Origin: Lethocerus indicus
Lineage: Eukaryota; Arthropoda; Insecta; Hemiptera; Belostomatidae
Direction: 5' to 3'
NCBI GenBank assembly: GCA_019843655.1
Contig: JACDQD010000006.1
Location: 6,068,034 to 6,132,033, forward strand
DNA: 64,000 bases
A program made the position numbers and the translations under genes. Every line of letters starts with the position of its first letter. Position 1 is the first letter of the stretch. This document shows, one piece after another, positions 36,970 through 50,685 of the stretch. The notes under the pieces are model-generated. The model was not told the DNA's origin, did not search any database, and was given only the letters and a program-made list of their open reading frames with translations.

Positions 36970-39900
36970 CGACTTCCAAACAAATCAAGCATCACTTTGA
37001 TCACTTACAAACCATAACATAATAAATATTTTTAAAACAAGTACTACAGTTCAGTTTTGTAAATTGACTGAGAACCAATTATGCAAAGAAATACGTATTC
37101 TATTACCAAATTTTAATTCCGAAAATATGATGATGATTACTGCAATATTGAAAGGAATGTATTGGACAAACCAGGTGTGTCCACTTACATATATATTACT
37201 GTTTCAATTATATACTGAATATGTTACCCGAACTGTAGGCGAAAGACTAAGAAAACGTCCTAATAAGTCAATATTATATCGTGAATGTATTATTAATAAT
37301 AGATCATTAATATATTAATATTATTTATATTACGGAATCCTTTCTTTATACTGCTCGAGTCGAAATTTGTTGCTTTAATATTGGGGAATTGTTAAATACT
37401 CTTCAGGTAGAAAAACATAACCGATTTAACTAACATTATGTATAAGTAAATTTAATCTCAATTTAACACTGTACATATATACCACAAGCAAAAGGCCAGA
37501 GCATCATTCCAATCCAGCATATTACTGTAAATTTCGGCACTCTATTCAAATCATCTTGTAAATTAATTCGGAACGATTATACATGGGTCCGCCCGGATTA
37601 TAGCACTATTGACCACGTGATACTGTCCACCAACACTCCCGTGCTCCATGAAACAGGATGCAATCAACGCAAGGAAATAATTTCATAAACCCTATCACCA
37701 TTTAGTATCGGACAATAGTTGTTGTTTAGAATAAATAATAATAACAACATGAGAAAGGATTAATTTGCGGCCATAGGAAAAAGCAAGCCAAAGAGAGAGG
37801 GATGAATCTCTCTTAGTTCCTAATTAGCTTAAACAGTAGGAAATGAGGGGATAAAAAATATTCGAAACCTCTAAATTCAGTTCAATAAAGTGAACAATCA
37901 ACATTTTGAGTATGAATGTAAGAATACAACTATAAAGAACCGATAGAGAACCGGTACAGAAACAAACGGGGTATTAACAGATTATATTAAATCCAATATT
38001 TGTGTAATTTATTGTGATTCAGTCTCAATAATTTTTGTGTTTCCGATGTAGCTGAATGTAATGGTCCGGCTACCAAAGTGAAGTCCTCTAACTGTCAAAG
38101 TAGAATCAATTGTTTTGCGGTCACTCGTAACTACTCCGAGGAAACTTCTAGTTTAGTTAACATTTCCCACCTTGAGTTGTCATTAGTCTATTTAAGTTCA
38201 TTATTGTTTTAAACATGAAGATTGACGAATTCCTCCAACTACTTAAGATAAATTGTGGAAAGGCAGAAGGACTTAAAATCATTTAATGTTACTAATTAGT
38301 TACGTGTCTTGCTGATGATTTTGACTTTTATGTATCCCGTTTCCTGAATCTAGATCGCTTTACTTATATGATATTCACCTTAATAATTTGTTCTATAAAA
38401 ACACAATTTTTTAATGTCCATATTTATTACACTTTATTTCATTAACTGGATCGTGGTAATGCAATGAGAAATTGCACATTATTTTTTATATAGAAAAATT
38501 TTAAATTCTTAAAGATGCCAATTTTGTCCAAGATTGGCCTTCTAAAAGCTATCGACCGATTCGAAATTATTTTGGAGCACGAGTATTTCCTTAAACGGTT
38601 CAAATTCGGTTTTGTTTATTCGTCCGCAATACTCATAATCAAATTTAAAGGGTTGAGAAGTTGACGGGGATAAAAGCCAACACACGGTTTATTGGTTTAA
38701 CAGGTCGGCGTCCCCACCACTTCCATTCCGTCAATTCACGACCTCTTCAATGACGTTCACCCCCCCCCCCCGGTCTAATTCGATTAGGAGGATCACGAAC
38801 ACGAACCCTGCAAATCCTACAGGCGCTGAATGCACGGCTTATTTTATCGGCTTTCAGAGCAACAGTTAAACCAGGGGCTAAAAGTGGTGAAATTTATTTT
38901 TGCCAAATCACGACAAATCGGACAGAAATGAGGTCGTAAACATGATGCACATATTTGAACGCGCACCGTTGGCTCCAATAATCCTCATCGAATAACTACA
39001 TGGATATTTATGCGGAGGCATGCCATATTATCATTCTAGTGACAAACGCTGGCTATAACTGAACACCACGACAGTCAAATACAACAGTGATACTAACGTC
39101 AGGATAATAGTGTGGGAAGATTCTTTTTCTCTTTCAATATTTTCTTGTGATATATTTCCAGTGTAGAAAATGTATTAGACTTTTTTAATATTTTAGATAT
39201 TAATTATTATCAATTACTGGCCAGGGAATTTTATTATCGCTGTTTATCTACTTTTGTTCATTTTTTGAAGTAATGTTATAATTCAGGTTTTGCGTTCGGG
39301 CTTAATGTACAGGAACAATGACATATGATTGAAAACAAAAAACTAAAGGAATTCAAGGGAGAAATGACTGAATCTTTCCGAAAGTTATTAGCGAATTTCC
39401 GAGGCGAGTCGCCGGGGTAAAAGCTTGAAGAGAAAACTAAGTTTTAAAAAAATGAATCCAAAGTAGAAGCACGTATTTAATGCGGCAATTGTCTAAAAAT
39501 AGCCGGTTACGGTCCTGGGACGGAAAGGGTGACTGTGAATTTGCCGTCGTTGAAAATTGAGCCGCGAAGGAAGTGACGACAACGCCCAACCATGAATACC
39601 AATTAGACAATTATTGCACAATATTGCCGAGTTGGCCAATCAAATGCGTGACTAGGCGGAAATGTAACAAAGTCGGGTAGGAAGAAGCCGAAAACTTCCC
39701 AAATTAAAGGAAACACCAAATAAATTATAATTGGTTTAGTGTGCAGTCCATTTTTTGAACCAAACAGATCCAGCCACAAGAAAAAAACATTCATATAGCA
39801 GATTATGTGATTTGGCAATCGCTGAGGTTCGTGATACCGGAGTGGGTTTTGGTCCGCGAAAGTTCGGAAAATCATCACTAACGCGATTTTTATGACTCTC

Positions 39901-41011
39901 CTACTTGGTCCTAAGCCAGACTGGTTTTGGCTTCTCACCGCCTTTATCATTCTGTTATTAACATAGGGAGATTGTTCGATATTCTTGTCAGTACTGTGAG
40001 CAAACTGTTACTGACAGTAGCGTCATGCCGAATCTATATTTAAATGATACTCATTTCCGAAACTGTGATTACTAAATGAACTATGTTCTAGTCATGAACA
40101 ACGCTACAATCGTTCAGTGAATACTGTGCATTATTAAATTAAACTGATAACTTATTTCTCGTAGAACAAATAGAAATCCTAGGCTTTCAGGCTGATGGGA
40201 CACCAGCTACAAAACTAATAATAATGCCGACTAAAAAACCTACCGGTACAATATATTGTCGTCCTGTATTTTATAATCCTTTCATTTTTCATTTCTAAAA
40301 ATATAAGGCAATACCAAATTGTGGAATGTCATAGGAACTGTAGGACACATGTAATGAATTCGATTAGTTGGTCACGCTCTTGATCGTGATCCAACGTTGG
40401 CTAGCCTTACCTTATAAGACTGAAGCATTGTGACTATATAAAGACGGCAGTGAGATGTTCTAATATTCTAACTTAGCATTCCCAAGAGAACACATTCACT
40501 TTATTTGTACGTGAAAAATGAATAAGTGCGGTTATACTATTTGGCATGAATTAAAAAATAATTCTACAAAAGTCACTGAGAATATTGATTGGCGCTAGTT
40601 GAATTGTTACTACTACTTAACAATGGAATCGTATGAATTATATTGTGGAGGCCGCTGGTTGCATGAGCGAATTGTGGAATGAGTTTTCCAAAGATTGATC
40701 CAACCGTTCGTTGAAGTAAAATGTTAGAAATAGCAAATGTTTATTATATCATGCAATGGTGGGGGGGGGGATTGAACCGAGGCATTGATCGGTGAACAGG
40801 TGAGAGTTTCTCCCCTTAGAGACGACTGTATAGTTCGACGCTGTAAATTGTACACAGGGGAATATTTTGACCATAGGGACGTTCGACCATGACCTGTGCA
40901 TTGCCCTCGCTGATTTAATGGCCGCTCAGGAACAATAGTCGGGCAAAACAAACAGAAAGAATTATAAGGATGAAAAAACGCGCGCACTCACATTAAAAAA
41001 CACGCACACCC

Positions 41012-41013
<2 letters not shown>
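36969..41013. other. Mostly AT-rich unique sequence
   Basis: No gene was recognised over 4 kb. Homopolymers are C12 at 38760-38771 and G10 at 40761-40770. A GC-richer patch lies at 38690-38880. The 115-codon minus-strand frame at 39603-39950 has no recognisable domain. Confidence 0.5.

Positions 41014-41057
<44 letters not shown>
41014..41057. repeat. (TA)22 microsatellite
   Basis: This is an uninterrupted TA dinucleotide array that follows a short CACGCACACC stretch. Confidence 0.95.
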
Positions 41058-41060
<3 letters not shown>

Positions 41061-41489
41061 TAAATGAATTTATGCACTGTGATTTTACATACAGAACTCT
41101 ATTTGATGGGACCACACTGTGAGGTTATTTCAAGGATCCTCCGTTTTTATATTGTCAGGCATCAACACTTGAAGAACTAAATTCATTTTTATTGGACTAA
41201 TTAAAAATTTAAATACCAATAAATATTTAAAAGAAAAAATGGAACATAATATAATAACTTTTGAGCTCAGTTATTAAAATTTCGTTTTTTGTTGTGGGAC
41301 TCTTGTTTATATTGGCTATATTTCAATTATATGCGTTATTTCACTCGGTACAACAAACCGAAACAAAAATTACAAACTCGGCGGTTGGATGATTTAGTAA
41401 AAATACACATTTCGTATAAGCGAAAGTTATTGTGGAAATACTTAAATTCTAGACCGAAGTGCTAGTTTTTTGCTCCGTGTAACCCTCTT
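41058..41489. other. AT-rich noncoding sequence
   Basis: I see nothing recognisable here. Confidence 0.45.
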
Positions 41490-41890
41490 TCAATGACCCT
41501 TCTGCGGAAAAGGCGGCCGCAATTCCGCTTTAAATTTCCTCAAAGCTCCGCCAAAGCGAAGGGAAAAATTCAAATTCAAATAGTCTCTCTCGACGGGGAC
41601 GTTCGTATGGAACTTAGTTTCTTTGTCCGCCGGTCTTTGTCGGAGACGACGTAGCCAGCCAACCCGGAGGGCTGAAACAATGCGAAAAGCCGGGCCGGCG
41701 TTCTCACAATTAAAAGGCCTATAGGAGAGTCACTTCCTCTACCAGCCGAGCTGTTACCCACCCGCCTGGGAACCACACTCTGCACACAACTCTGGCTGGT
41801 TACTGTCTGAGTCACACCCACGCCCAGCCAAACAGTTTCACGAAATTCCGTTAAAATAAAGCAGTGCCAGGCTGTCCCTTTCTGCCACAC
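41490..41890. other. CpG-rich block
   Basis: The GC-rich patch includes a GCGGCCGC octamer near 41513. A minus-strand frame of 104 codons (41576-41890) has no family resemblance. It may be regulatory. Confidence 0.3.
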
Positions 41891-43599
41891 GTTGGATTAT
41901 TTACAATTTTATAAATTTCGATGTTTGAAACCATCTCACCCTGAAAGTTAACAAATAACCTTGAACAAGGAGTATGAGAGCTAATGGCTGCATTAATTTT
42001 GTATCTTGAATCAATAATAATGTGTTTCAGGAATAACTGCAGTATGTGTGATCAGACTTTGTTCTAGATAATTTACACAACAGAATCTAAATAATACACA
42101 GTCAATCTCTCCTGTAATAGTAATCTTGTCAGAATTAAAAATTTAACCAATTTACTGAGCCAAGTTTTTTCTAGAGGATGAACGTATCTAAATTTATTCA
42201 AAATCAATGCATACAAAAAGCGCATAATGATTTGGAAAACATGATAGCGGATTTTAATTGACGTGCTATTCCGTTGAGGCGTAGAGCTCCCTTTAGATCT
42301 AATTGAGCTCGTAATGGAGTTCTACTCCATCAGCGATCCAAATGCTCAAGCAGGGGGACACTGATTGAGTTTCGATAAAAGCGATAAATCACCCATCCGA
42401 TGAAACGAGCCGTCGAATTGTCTTGGGAATCTGCCTATAGGAAATTACGACAACAATTAGCGTAACTGTCCTGCTCTGTTAGTTCTGGGCTTAATGGCCC
42501 GAATATTAAACTGCGGGGGATGTTACAATGTTCCGGGCAACAATAGACTATTGTCAGGTCACAATGAGTTTATTAAAGTCACGCCTCGAGTCTTCATCCA
42601 GAAAATTGTCTTGAAATTAAACGAATTAAATAATCGCGCGAAATAAGCACCCCAATCCAATATGAAGTTTTAATTTTAACAATAAGAACGTAAGGACGAA
42701 ATGCAAATGGCAGGACATTATCTAAAAAATTTTGCCCGATGAATTTTTTCCAGCTTCTGTAAGCTGGCTCAACTCCAGTTTCTATAATATAGCACCACTA
42801 AACATAATATATCGTTTATTCTACGGATGGTTTCCAATTTTATTCGAATGAGTTCTCGAATATAAGTTGAGTTCGAATTTTCTTAAATAAAATGGTATTC
42901 ATGTGAAAAACACTAAATTACGAAATCCGAACTGTCTGGTAGGACACTGGTGTATCGCGCCGTTCGTCCAATGATGTCGTCCGCTGATATATTGTCCCGT
43001 AAGAATTTTTCTCACTGCGTTAAGACATGTTTCTTTTGACTATTATTTAGACTAACAACATCCGTTAAGACAGTAGTCGACGCCAAATAATGTTAAAACT
43101 GTCAGTGTTATACTTCCATCATTCCTACAGGTATTATATTTTGTATTTGTTCATATACAATAGTGTCTCAACATGGTACAATGGTATTTTAACATTTGAA
43201 ATCCCCGGTATAATCCCCTGTGATATTTGTTGTGGACAGTTAGTAATTTCTGCGTGGTTGGAAAAACTGAATGAGAATTATTGATAAACTAATTCTGCGG
43301 TTCCCAATGACTCCAATAAGTTGGACGAAAGGAGATGGGTACTACCGTTTGTTCTACATTTGATATTTGAAAAAGTGTTAATATATCGAAACAGGAAGAT
43401 ATGGGAGAAATTAAAATCTCGATAATAGGACTCTGAAATCCATGTTACAGGTCCTGAGGTCCGGTCGCAGTATATTATGAATAAAATAAAACAAGTATTC
43501 CTAGGATTACTCGTATTCGTAGAAGGGTGAAAATAGGTTGAGGAGGGGGTTGGCCGTATTTCCAAAACGGGCTGAAACTGCGATTCAGTTGATAAAATA
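41891..43599. other. AT-rich noncoding sequence
   Basis: No gene, RNA or repeat was recognised. The frames of 64 codons (43090-43284) and 95 codons (43278-43565) look random. Confidence 0.45.
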
Positions 43600-43870
43600 G
43601 GTTGTGGGGGGTTCGGGGTTCAATTTAAAGGCGAAGCTTCCTGCCATCGTTCCTTCCAGCCGGACGGTCGACTCCTCTTCCATTCAGGTTGTAAAGCTAA
43701 GCCCCCCCACTGGGATTCGAGTCACGCGCCCGCCACCACCTCGATCCGCCATCTTACACTTCTCTCCTCTCATAATCCCAAGCCGTCCGCATCCCGCTTC
43801 AAATACGTACTGGTAGGACTGATCGCTAGGGCAAAACTTTCTTCACGACCACACCAGCCGAGGGTTATAC
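43600..43870. other. GC-rich block with a YY1/Pho-type motif
   Basis: CCGCCATCTT at 43746-43755 is the exact complement of AAGATGGCGG, the core bound by YY1 and its insect homologue Pho. The plus-strand frame at 43604-43816 (70 codons) is proline-rich and unrecognised. Confidence 0.3.
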
Positions 43871-45639
43871 ATTTTGTCGGCGTCAAAGAGGAACGAGAAA
43901 AATATAACGCGGTTTAGGTCCCATTTTACCGCCCTATTTCAGACCGGCGGTCGTGTATCAACCGAAATTGCACTGCACCCACAAGTTCCATTTACAAACA
44001 TCAGCGGTCGTTTCACGAAGCATTCCGTTACCATCGATAAAAATGGCGGACACAGGACATTTTATACTTAGCCGACATCCTACACTACTAACTATTCACT
44101 GCGAGAAACCTAGAACGCTGTCTAGAAAAGGATAAGCTGGAGAAGACAGAAAATGATGGAACGAAGACTCCCCCGCCACGACAAAGAATTATCTATTTTA
44201 AGATGCTTTTTAAAAAATGATAAATGTATATTTATGGGGAATAAATTGGTTGAAATTGATTCTGCGACGAGATCGTAACAGGTCCGAAATGAACTTCCAG
44301 ACTGAGCATGAACCAGTAATAGTGCCTAAAATTTAAACCTAGTACTAATTAGTGATGGAGGAAAAAAACTGGCAAAGAGAGAGGCAGACAATGGCCGGGA
44401 CGATAAGTCCATTTGCTATAATTCAAAGTAATGAAAACTACTCCATTTCTTTAATCATGCCTCTCTTGACGCTAGGCGCTCTTCTTCTTGATTAGCCCTA
44501 ATGAGGGAGCAATAGGAGCACTAAGGAAAATTACTGCTAACAGAGTACATTGTAAAAAAAATTCGATCACCTTTTGATAACGAATTTAATCAATTCGCTG
44601 TAAAGGACATTTATTCTAAATATATTACAACTTTTATTCCATTATATTATTTTATTGCATCATAAAGTAGTGCTGTTATAATTGTAAATAATGGAGTGGG
44701 CAGCACAACTACACTTTAAAAAAAAACCTACAATAAACTGATGCGCGTTACCCATTTTATTTATATAATTCAGCTCGTTGTAACAAACTAAATAAAAAGT
44801 GATTATTTGACGAAGGAAAGGCTATCTTGACAGCGATAATCTGTCACTGTCTCGAGTTAAAGGAATTCAATTGATCCGTCTTTAGAACCAATATTTCACA
44901 TCGTTCAATAGTATTGAGAAATTTATAACTCAAGAAAAGTTTCTTTAATAAAGTAGTCCATTAATATTGATCTGGAAAATTCAGCCCGGTACGTTATTAA
45001 CTCAATTTCCTTTTATATATATTTTCAGTGCGTATTTAGGTAATTATAATTAAAGGCCCAGGACACGACTGCCGTGACAGACACGTGGTCGAAAAGACAG
45101 GCGATTCAATGCCCCATACGAAAAGGTCGAAAGAATTACGTCAAAAGAATTTCCGTTACGCGGCCTCTACTTCTATTGGCTTATTTTATTTACCTCCTCG
45201 AGGGTTTACCACTATGTTCTCAGAACCATAAGCACAATGCTTCCCAGGCGTCATAAACTGCGACGTGATTGAGCTATCAAATCTGTTTTAATACCGACTG
45301 CAAGAGTTTTAGAGGGCATTATTCCCGTCATTTTTCCTTTTGTATTTGAATTTTCAGCAAAAGATTTATATAATTCATAGCGTTCAGAAGGTATTCATTG
45401 TACTGTATTTTCTAATATATTACAGAAAGATATTTTACTATTAATATTATCATTATTTATTAACCGGTTTGCATATTTTCATTCTTTTTTACAGTGGTTT
45501 TAATGTTATATACCGTTTGTCTACTTTTTGCCGTAAAGCCGTGTAAAGCGTAGTATTTAAAAATAGCAGCTTAAAATAGTATTTCTGCGCCATTAAGAAT
45601 AACAGCTCTGCAAAACAATGGATTTATTAAATTAATCAT
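43871..45639. other. Unique noncoding sequence
   Basis: No gene was recognised. An inverted pair of TGACAG motifs lies at 44828-44846, separated by seven bases. This is the half-site of TALE homeodomain (Meis/Homothorax) proteins. A modest GC patch lies at 45060-45200. Confidence 0.4.
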
Positions 45640-45960
45640 TTGTCGTCCATGAGAGGTTTCGTGTCTGGCGAGCGGGAGCAACGGGGTCTGGAGACGGAAA
45701 CACAGGGCAATATTGGCCACCCCACGAAACGGGACCTTAGTACAATGCTAAGTTGTGACATAATACCGGTTATGATGACGTATTACGTCATACGTAGACA
45801 CGCAAAGCGAGAAAGGAGCACCGCGTGCTACTGGGGGCTACTGACGCGATGTGACGTAGGCTAGACCCCTCCCCGCCGTCGAATCGATACCAAACTAACC
45901 CCCTACACCCCCATTTCACAGCGTCGTAACAACCACCCCAAACCCACCGCAATACTAAGG
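45640..45960. promoter_or_regulatory. CpG-rich block containing a bZIP palindrome
   Basis: This is a CpG-dense patch with the 17-bp palindrome at 45775-45791 at its centre. An ACCGGT core, similar to a Grainyhead site, precedes it at about 45766-45771, and a further TGACGTAG word lies near 45851. A regulatory element is likely. The 74-codon frame at 45640-45864 has no recognised product. Confidence 0.4.
45775..45791. promoter_or_regulatory. 17-bp palindromic bZIP/CRE site
   Basis: ATGACGTATTACGTCAT is a perfect palindrome with 8-base arms around a central T. It contains two TGACGTA half-CREs in mirror arrangement and a TATTACG core similar to PAR/C-EBP bZIP sites. It could bind a bZIP dimer pair. 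Confidence 0.45.
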
Positions 45961-48900
45961 CAAACACGAAATTTTATAATTTTTTCATTCCCATTCTTTA
46001 TTTGCCTGCGTGTGACGTTCACTGGGGAAGCGCTGTGGCCGGTAATTGGATCTGTCCGCACCACTTACGTTGGTCTCATAAGTCACAATGTGAGTACATA
46101 TTAGGGGATGTTTCGATGTCAAACCGAAATGCCTTCCTCAGACATAAGTTAGTTAAACGACTTAATAATTCAAGCCCAGTCGGCCATTTGATTAACTTGT
46201 GCTTGACGAAAAAACGAAGAAATGCAATCTTTATGAGATTTATATAAATTCATTATGTTCATAACTAAGTTGTGTGTTCACAAAAACTAAGTGTTCATAA
46301 AAAGGTATGTGGTACATCATCCATACCACCGTGTTTAGATCACCTCACACATGGTAAGGATATTCTGATCATGAAATGAATCAATATATGTTTGGATGTG
46401 AAAACATGTTCAAAATGAACAATGACGTTGATAATGTTGATCCATTATAATCAGAGGTAAGGATTTTTACTGCTTTTCTTGAAAGGTCATTTACTCAGTT
46501 CGAAGTCTGTTGTTATTGTTTCCACATCGTATTAAGTACAACGTTTATTTTAGAAACAGATACCCTGAATGTCAGTACATTGCCAGAAAAATAACTAACA
46601 AAAATTTCACCTCCGGTCCATTCATTGTTAATGATGAATCATTGGATGACTGTAACCACGACAAAGGTCAGGAGCCTGAAATTATGACATTGGAGCCAGC
46701 TGAGAGTAAAATTTGTTTGTGATCTACTGACCTAATATTACGAGTTGTAAATGGAAGTGTGTTACGAGGCATTGATTTTAAATTAGAAATATAAAATACT
46801 GACAAACTTATGATTATTTCTATGGCACGTACCCCAAACCTATAACCCAAAGAACGTGTTAACTTATTAAATTCAGCGTAATAATCAAAGCACGATATGT
46901 AACCAAGACTTCTAAGGGCTCATTTAAACGATTTTAGAAGATCATTACATAAATTAAACATTATTTCTTCCGTAAATGTTTAATGCGAATTCCCACAGAA
47001 GCAGGCGGCAGGCAACTATTAACAAGGTTACTGAAATTACGAGCAACCAGCTCCATCTAGTGTACGTTTCTGTTAACTATTCCCATTGTATACCACTTTA
47101 CCCACACTCAGCCCTGTTAACTTCCTTTCATCTCTACAGTTTACTCAGATTTTTATTCCTATGAATTGTGAAATAGATATATGGATAAACCGACGATTTC
47201 TGATCATTTTTCCTCATATACAATAGTATGAAGAATACGGTAACTTGACTGTGATCATTATCACAAAAAATAATATATTTCCCAAGAAAATATTGTTAAC
47301 ACAATGTAGCAAGTGAGAAGTATAGTGCTATAAGTATTAGATGGAATTATTATTCACAACATGTAGTAACTGCGTACGAAAGGAGACTACTCCCAGAAGC
47401 GGTACGCCGAAACCGGTCTGGCTCCAGACTTGTGGTATTACTGTGAATTGTTAGTTGCACAAAGACAAACAGGCATACTAGATTGATATTGTAGAACAGA
47501 TGAAACGAATCGTTGGATTCTACAAGTCATCGTCGGGGGACCCGATTGAATTGCAAAACGGCCGACTTCAAACTGAGAGGACATCACCGGACACGTGACA
47601 TGTTAATTGGTGAGTAGGCGTATTGTATGTAAATTTAAGGGCCATACGCTTTTAAAAAACCCAGTTCGCGTTGGCGATTCACCTATGAGGCCTTTCACTC
47701 AAATGTGTCTTTTTTCATGCTTCAGGCCTAGTGTTTTACTTCTCTATAGTATTATGATGATGACGAGCGATGTAGAGGGAAATATGAAAGCCATATTTCA
47801 CGATAGATATTCTCGAGACGCGTAATATGACAGGCATTATGCCTAAGTTTGGAAATACAATAAAATAATACGAAATGTGCCACATATCAAATAGTTTTTA
47901 TCATATTTCATATTTTTCCAAAAGCTGATGAAATGAAGATATCAAAAGGATTGGGATGTAATCACGGATGGCCTTCGACAATGGACGTTGGGCGAGGCTA
48001 AAAATTAATGTATCCCCGACTATATTGTAAAAGAGTGCAGATAAATTAGGCGAAATAAAATAAATTGATCTCCGAATAGTATTGGGGACAGTAAGGGGGG
48101 AGAGGAGCGTCGGAGACTGGATGTCTGCTCCAGTTTCAGGGCTCCCGTTTATACCCGGCCCGCACGACAACCCACCGCCATCAATAATCCTCTCCTCCTA
48201 TAAAGGCGCATAATCAGATCGAACGGCCAGATAATACAGTCTGAATTCCAACTTGAATGGGATTTCCTCTGAATGTTTATATATGACAAGCAAAACAAAC
48301 ATTTGCCGCCGCGTTAAATCTTAAAACAATAAGCCGTATCACGAGACCCGTAGATACTAGAGAAATCGTTGCCAAGGCAATAGCCAAAATTTCCGATCAC
48401 AATTCGTTGGTGATGTTTTGATTATCCGCCGATAATTATTGATGTACGATGTACAAAGATATAATACTCAATTTCTGTCCGCTAGTTAATGACTAGAGGT
48501 TTCAGTAAATTAAACCCGAATTATGCAATTTGGAATTAAAAAATGCAGTAATGCATTCGATATTTGTAAAATGAAATTAGTTTCAAAGTCAGCAGTTGCC
48601 AGAAGGCCAGGCTAAGTTCATCCCCACGCTGGATCCCGCGGACCAAGTTCAATATGAATTTGTTCAATATTCAGGGGCAAAACTTCACAGACGCGATCGG
48701 AGTGAAATTTTCAAAGTTTACTCCACGCGTCTTAAAGTTGTGCAAAACGATAGGTAATCCAAAATTCTGCGACAAAACACACGAGTCGAGAAGGTTAATT
48801 ACACACAATTAATCGGATTATAAGTACTAAATAATATTCATATTCACGAAGCACCAGTTGAGCCTCCTAGTAAATTCACTTTTGGAATATATAAGGAATA

Positions 48901-49060
48901 TGTTGTAGGAAATTGGTAGAACAGGATAACACTTACTATCGAAAGTGGGACTAATTGTTTTACAAAATTCTAGTCTCTGTCTTGTTTTATTTAATGGTCA
49001 GACGCAAAACCGTTTGCACACTTGAAATATTGCTCAATTCGGGTCGAGAAATACATCAAA
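45961..49060. other. Mostly AT-rich unique sequence
   Basis: No gene was recognised over 3 kb. A GC-richer patch lies at 48080-48240, with an 89-codon minus-strand frame (47901-48170) of no known family. Confidence 0.45.
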
Positions 49061-50180
49061 GCGATTAATTGTTGTCCTCAAAAGTTGTTTTCGGCGTGTT
49101 TCCAACGGCCGCCGTTGGACGGCAGTGAAAGGATTCGGGCCACTCGAATGAACGACGATGTTACAGAATGAATGACCTTTTGTTTCGAGTGCGGTGGCAA
49201 TCGATAGAAAACGAGGAGGAACCCTTACTAGAGGAAAAGGTCGCCCACGGGGACGCCTCGACACTCTATTTCACACCTACATGTTAGTACAAGAACAATA
49301 CCTGATCATCTCGTTCAAGTACATTCTATCGCTGTAGATTGAACTGTATAGAAATTTAAAAAATCATTAGCAATACAGAAATTAAAATAAATGCAATTAA
49401 TAAATTATGGCTCTGGGTAGCATATAGTATCACAATGCGTTTTTAAATTTAAATGCTCATTGTTGGTCCTGTTTCTTTTATGAATGTTAGCGCATTGTCT
49501 CTGACTTACTTGTAATATTTTCCCAGGGTTTTATATTTTTTGCACTTTACTAATATATGTTCTACTGCAACAACACAGTACAAAATTTGTGAATAACTAA
49601 ATCATCTGCAGGTTATACACTAAGCTCTCCATTTTGAATCGTACACGGCTGGCCAACGTAGTGGCAGTATTCCTGTATATCGGAGAAGCAGAAATTGTTA
49701 ACTATTGTAAATTCATATTGGCATCATTACGGGGGGTCTACTGAAATACGATTTCAAAATAATAAAATAAATATCGTGTAGGCTTGAATTGCATTTTTCT
49801 CGCGGACTAAACGCAAACCAAAGCCAGGGGGGGAGGTAGCGGCCGATTGCGCGTAATTGTTTTACCAAGGGGCGGGCAAAACACAAAACGGACTATAATT
49901 TAAATACAATGGGACGTCGACTCGAAAGCCAGTGTGGACAGACGGAACGGCGTTGGACAATGGCAAAACGGTAATAATGGCGAGACGTTACGCCTGATGG
50001 AACAATGGAGCCGGGCACTGTGTCCCACTGTATCCTCCCCCTACCATCTATCTTCCGTGTATCTTCCCCTTCCTCAAACCCAAACAGTATTGAACCCCAT
50101 CCGAGCGTAAATACGAACACTAATTAAGGCCGCTATTTCACCGTTATTCCAGTTCCAATTAAATGGACTCACTTGTTGCG
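49061..50180. other. Two CpG-rich patches with a 19-bp palindrome
   Basis: Patches lie at 49060-49270 and 49800-50120. The first holds TCCAACGGC-C-GCCGTTGGA at 49102-49120, a perfect palindrome with 9-base arms. No coding product was recognised in the 75- and 76-codon minus-strand frames. Confidence 0.35.
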
Positions 50181-50685
50181 ATCGGGAATGGACGGGTTAT
50201 CGGTCGAATCTGAGCGTAAAAATCATCCCTCCAAAGAGGTAAGAAATTATTTTCTCTCATTATAAAGAAGGAACATATTTGTTGAATGCAAATTAGTTCG
50301 AAGAAGAGGTATGGTATATAGCATACACAGATTTCAGCTAAGGAGCCCATGTTGGTGGTGGTGGTAGATTCGACAGGACACATAATAGGGGGCGATATAG
50401 AGCCATAATCGTAGGGTAAATAACTTATTATAGAAACTTATTAAAAAATTATATAATCTTGTTCCTTTATTGACTAATTATCTCTCGTATACGCCCAGTC
50501 ACGTATACATCAATTATTTCAACGCAGCTATCTAAAAAGGCATTAGTAACAATTCACATCGCACATCCCTTTAGTAATTAGTTCAGCGACAAATATTACT
50601 TATTTTATACCCTTATCAACCTATAGAGGCAATCAATCATAAAAAAAGGTGTTTATTAGAATTCAAAAAACGCCTATCTAGTTTC
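50181..50685. other. AT-rich noncoding sequence
   Basis: I see nothing beyond a short GGTGGTGGTGG run near 50352-50362. Confidence 0.45.
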
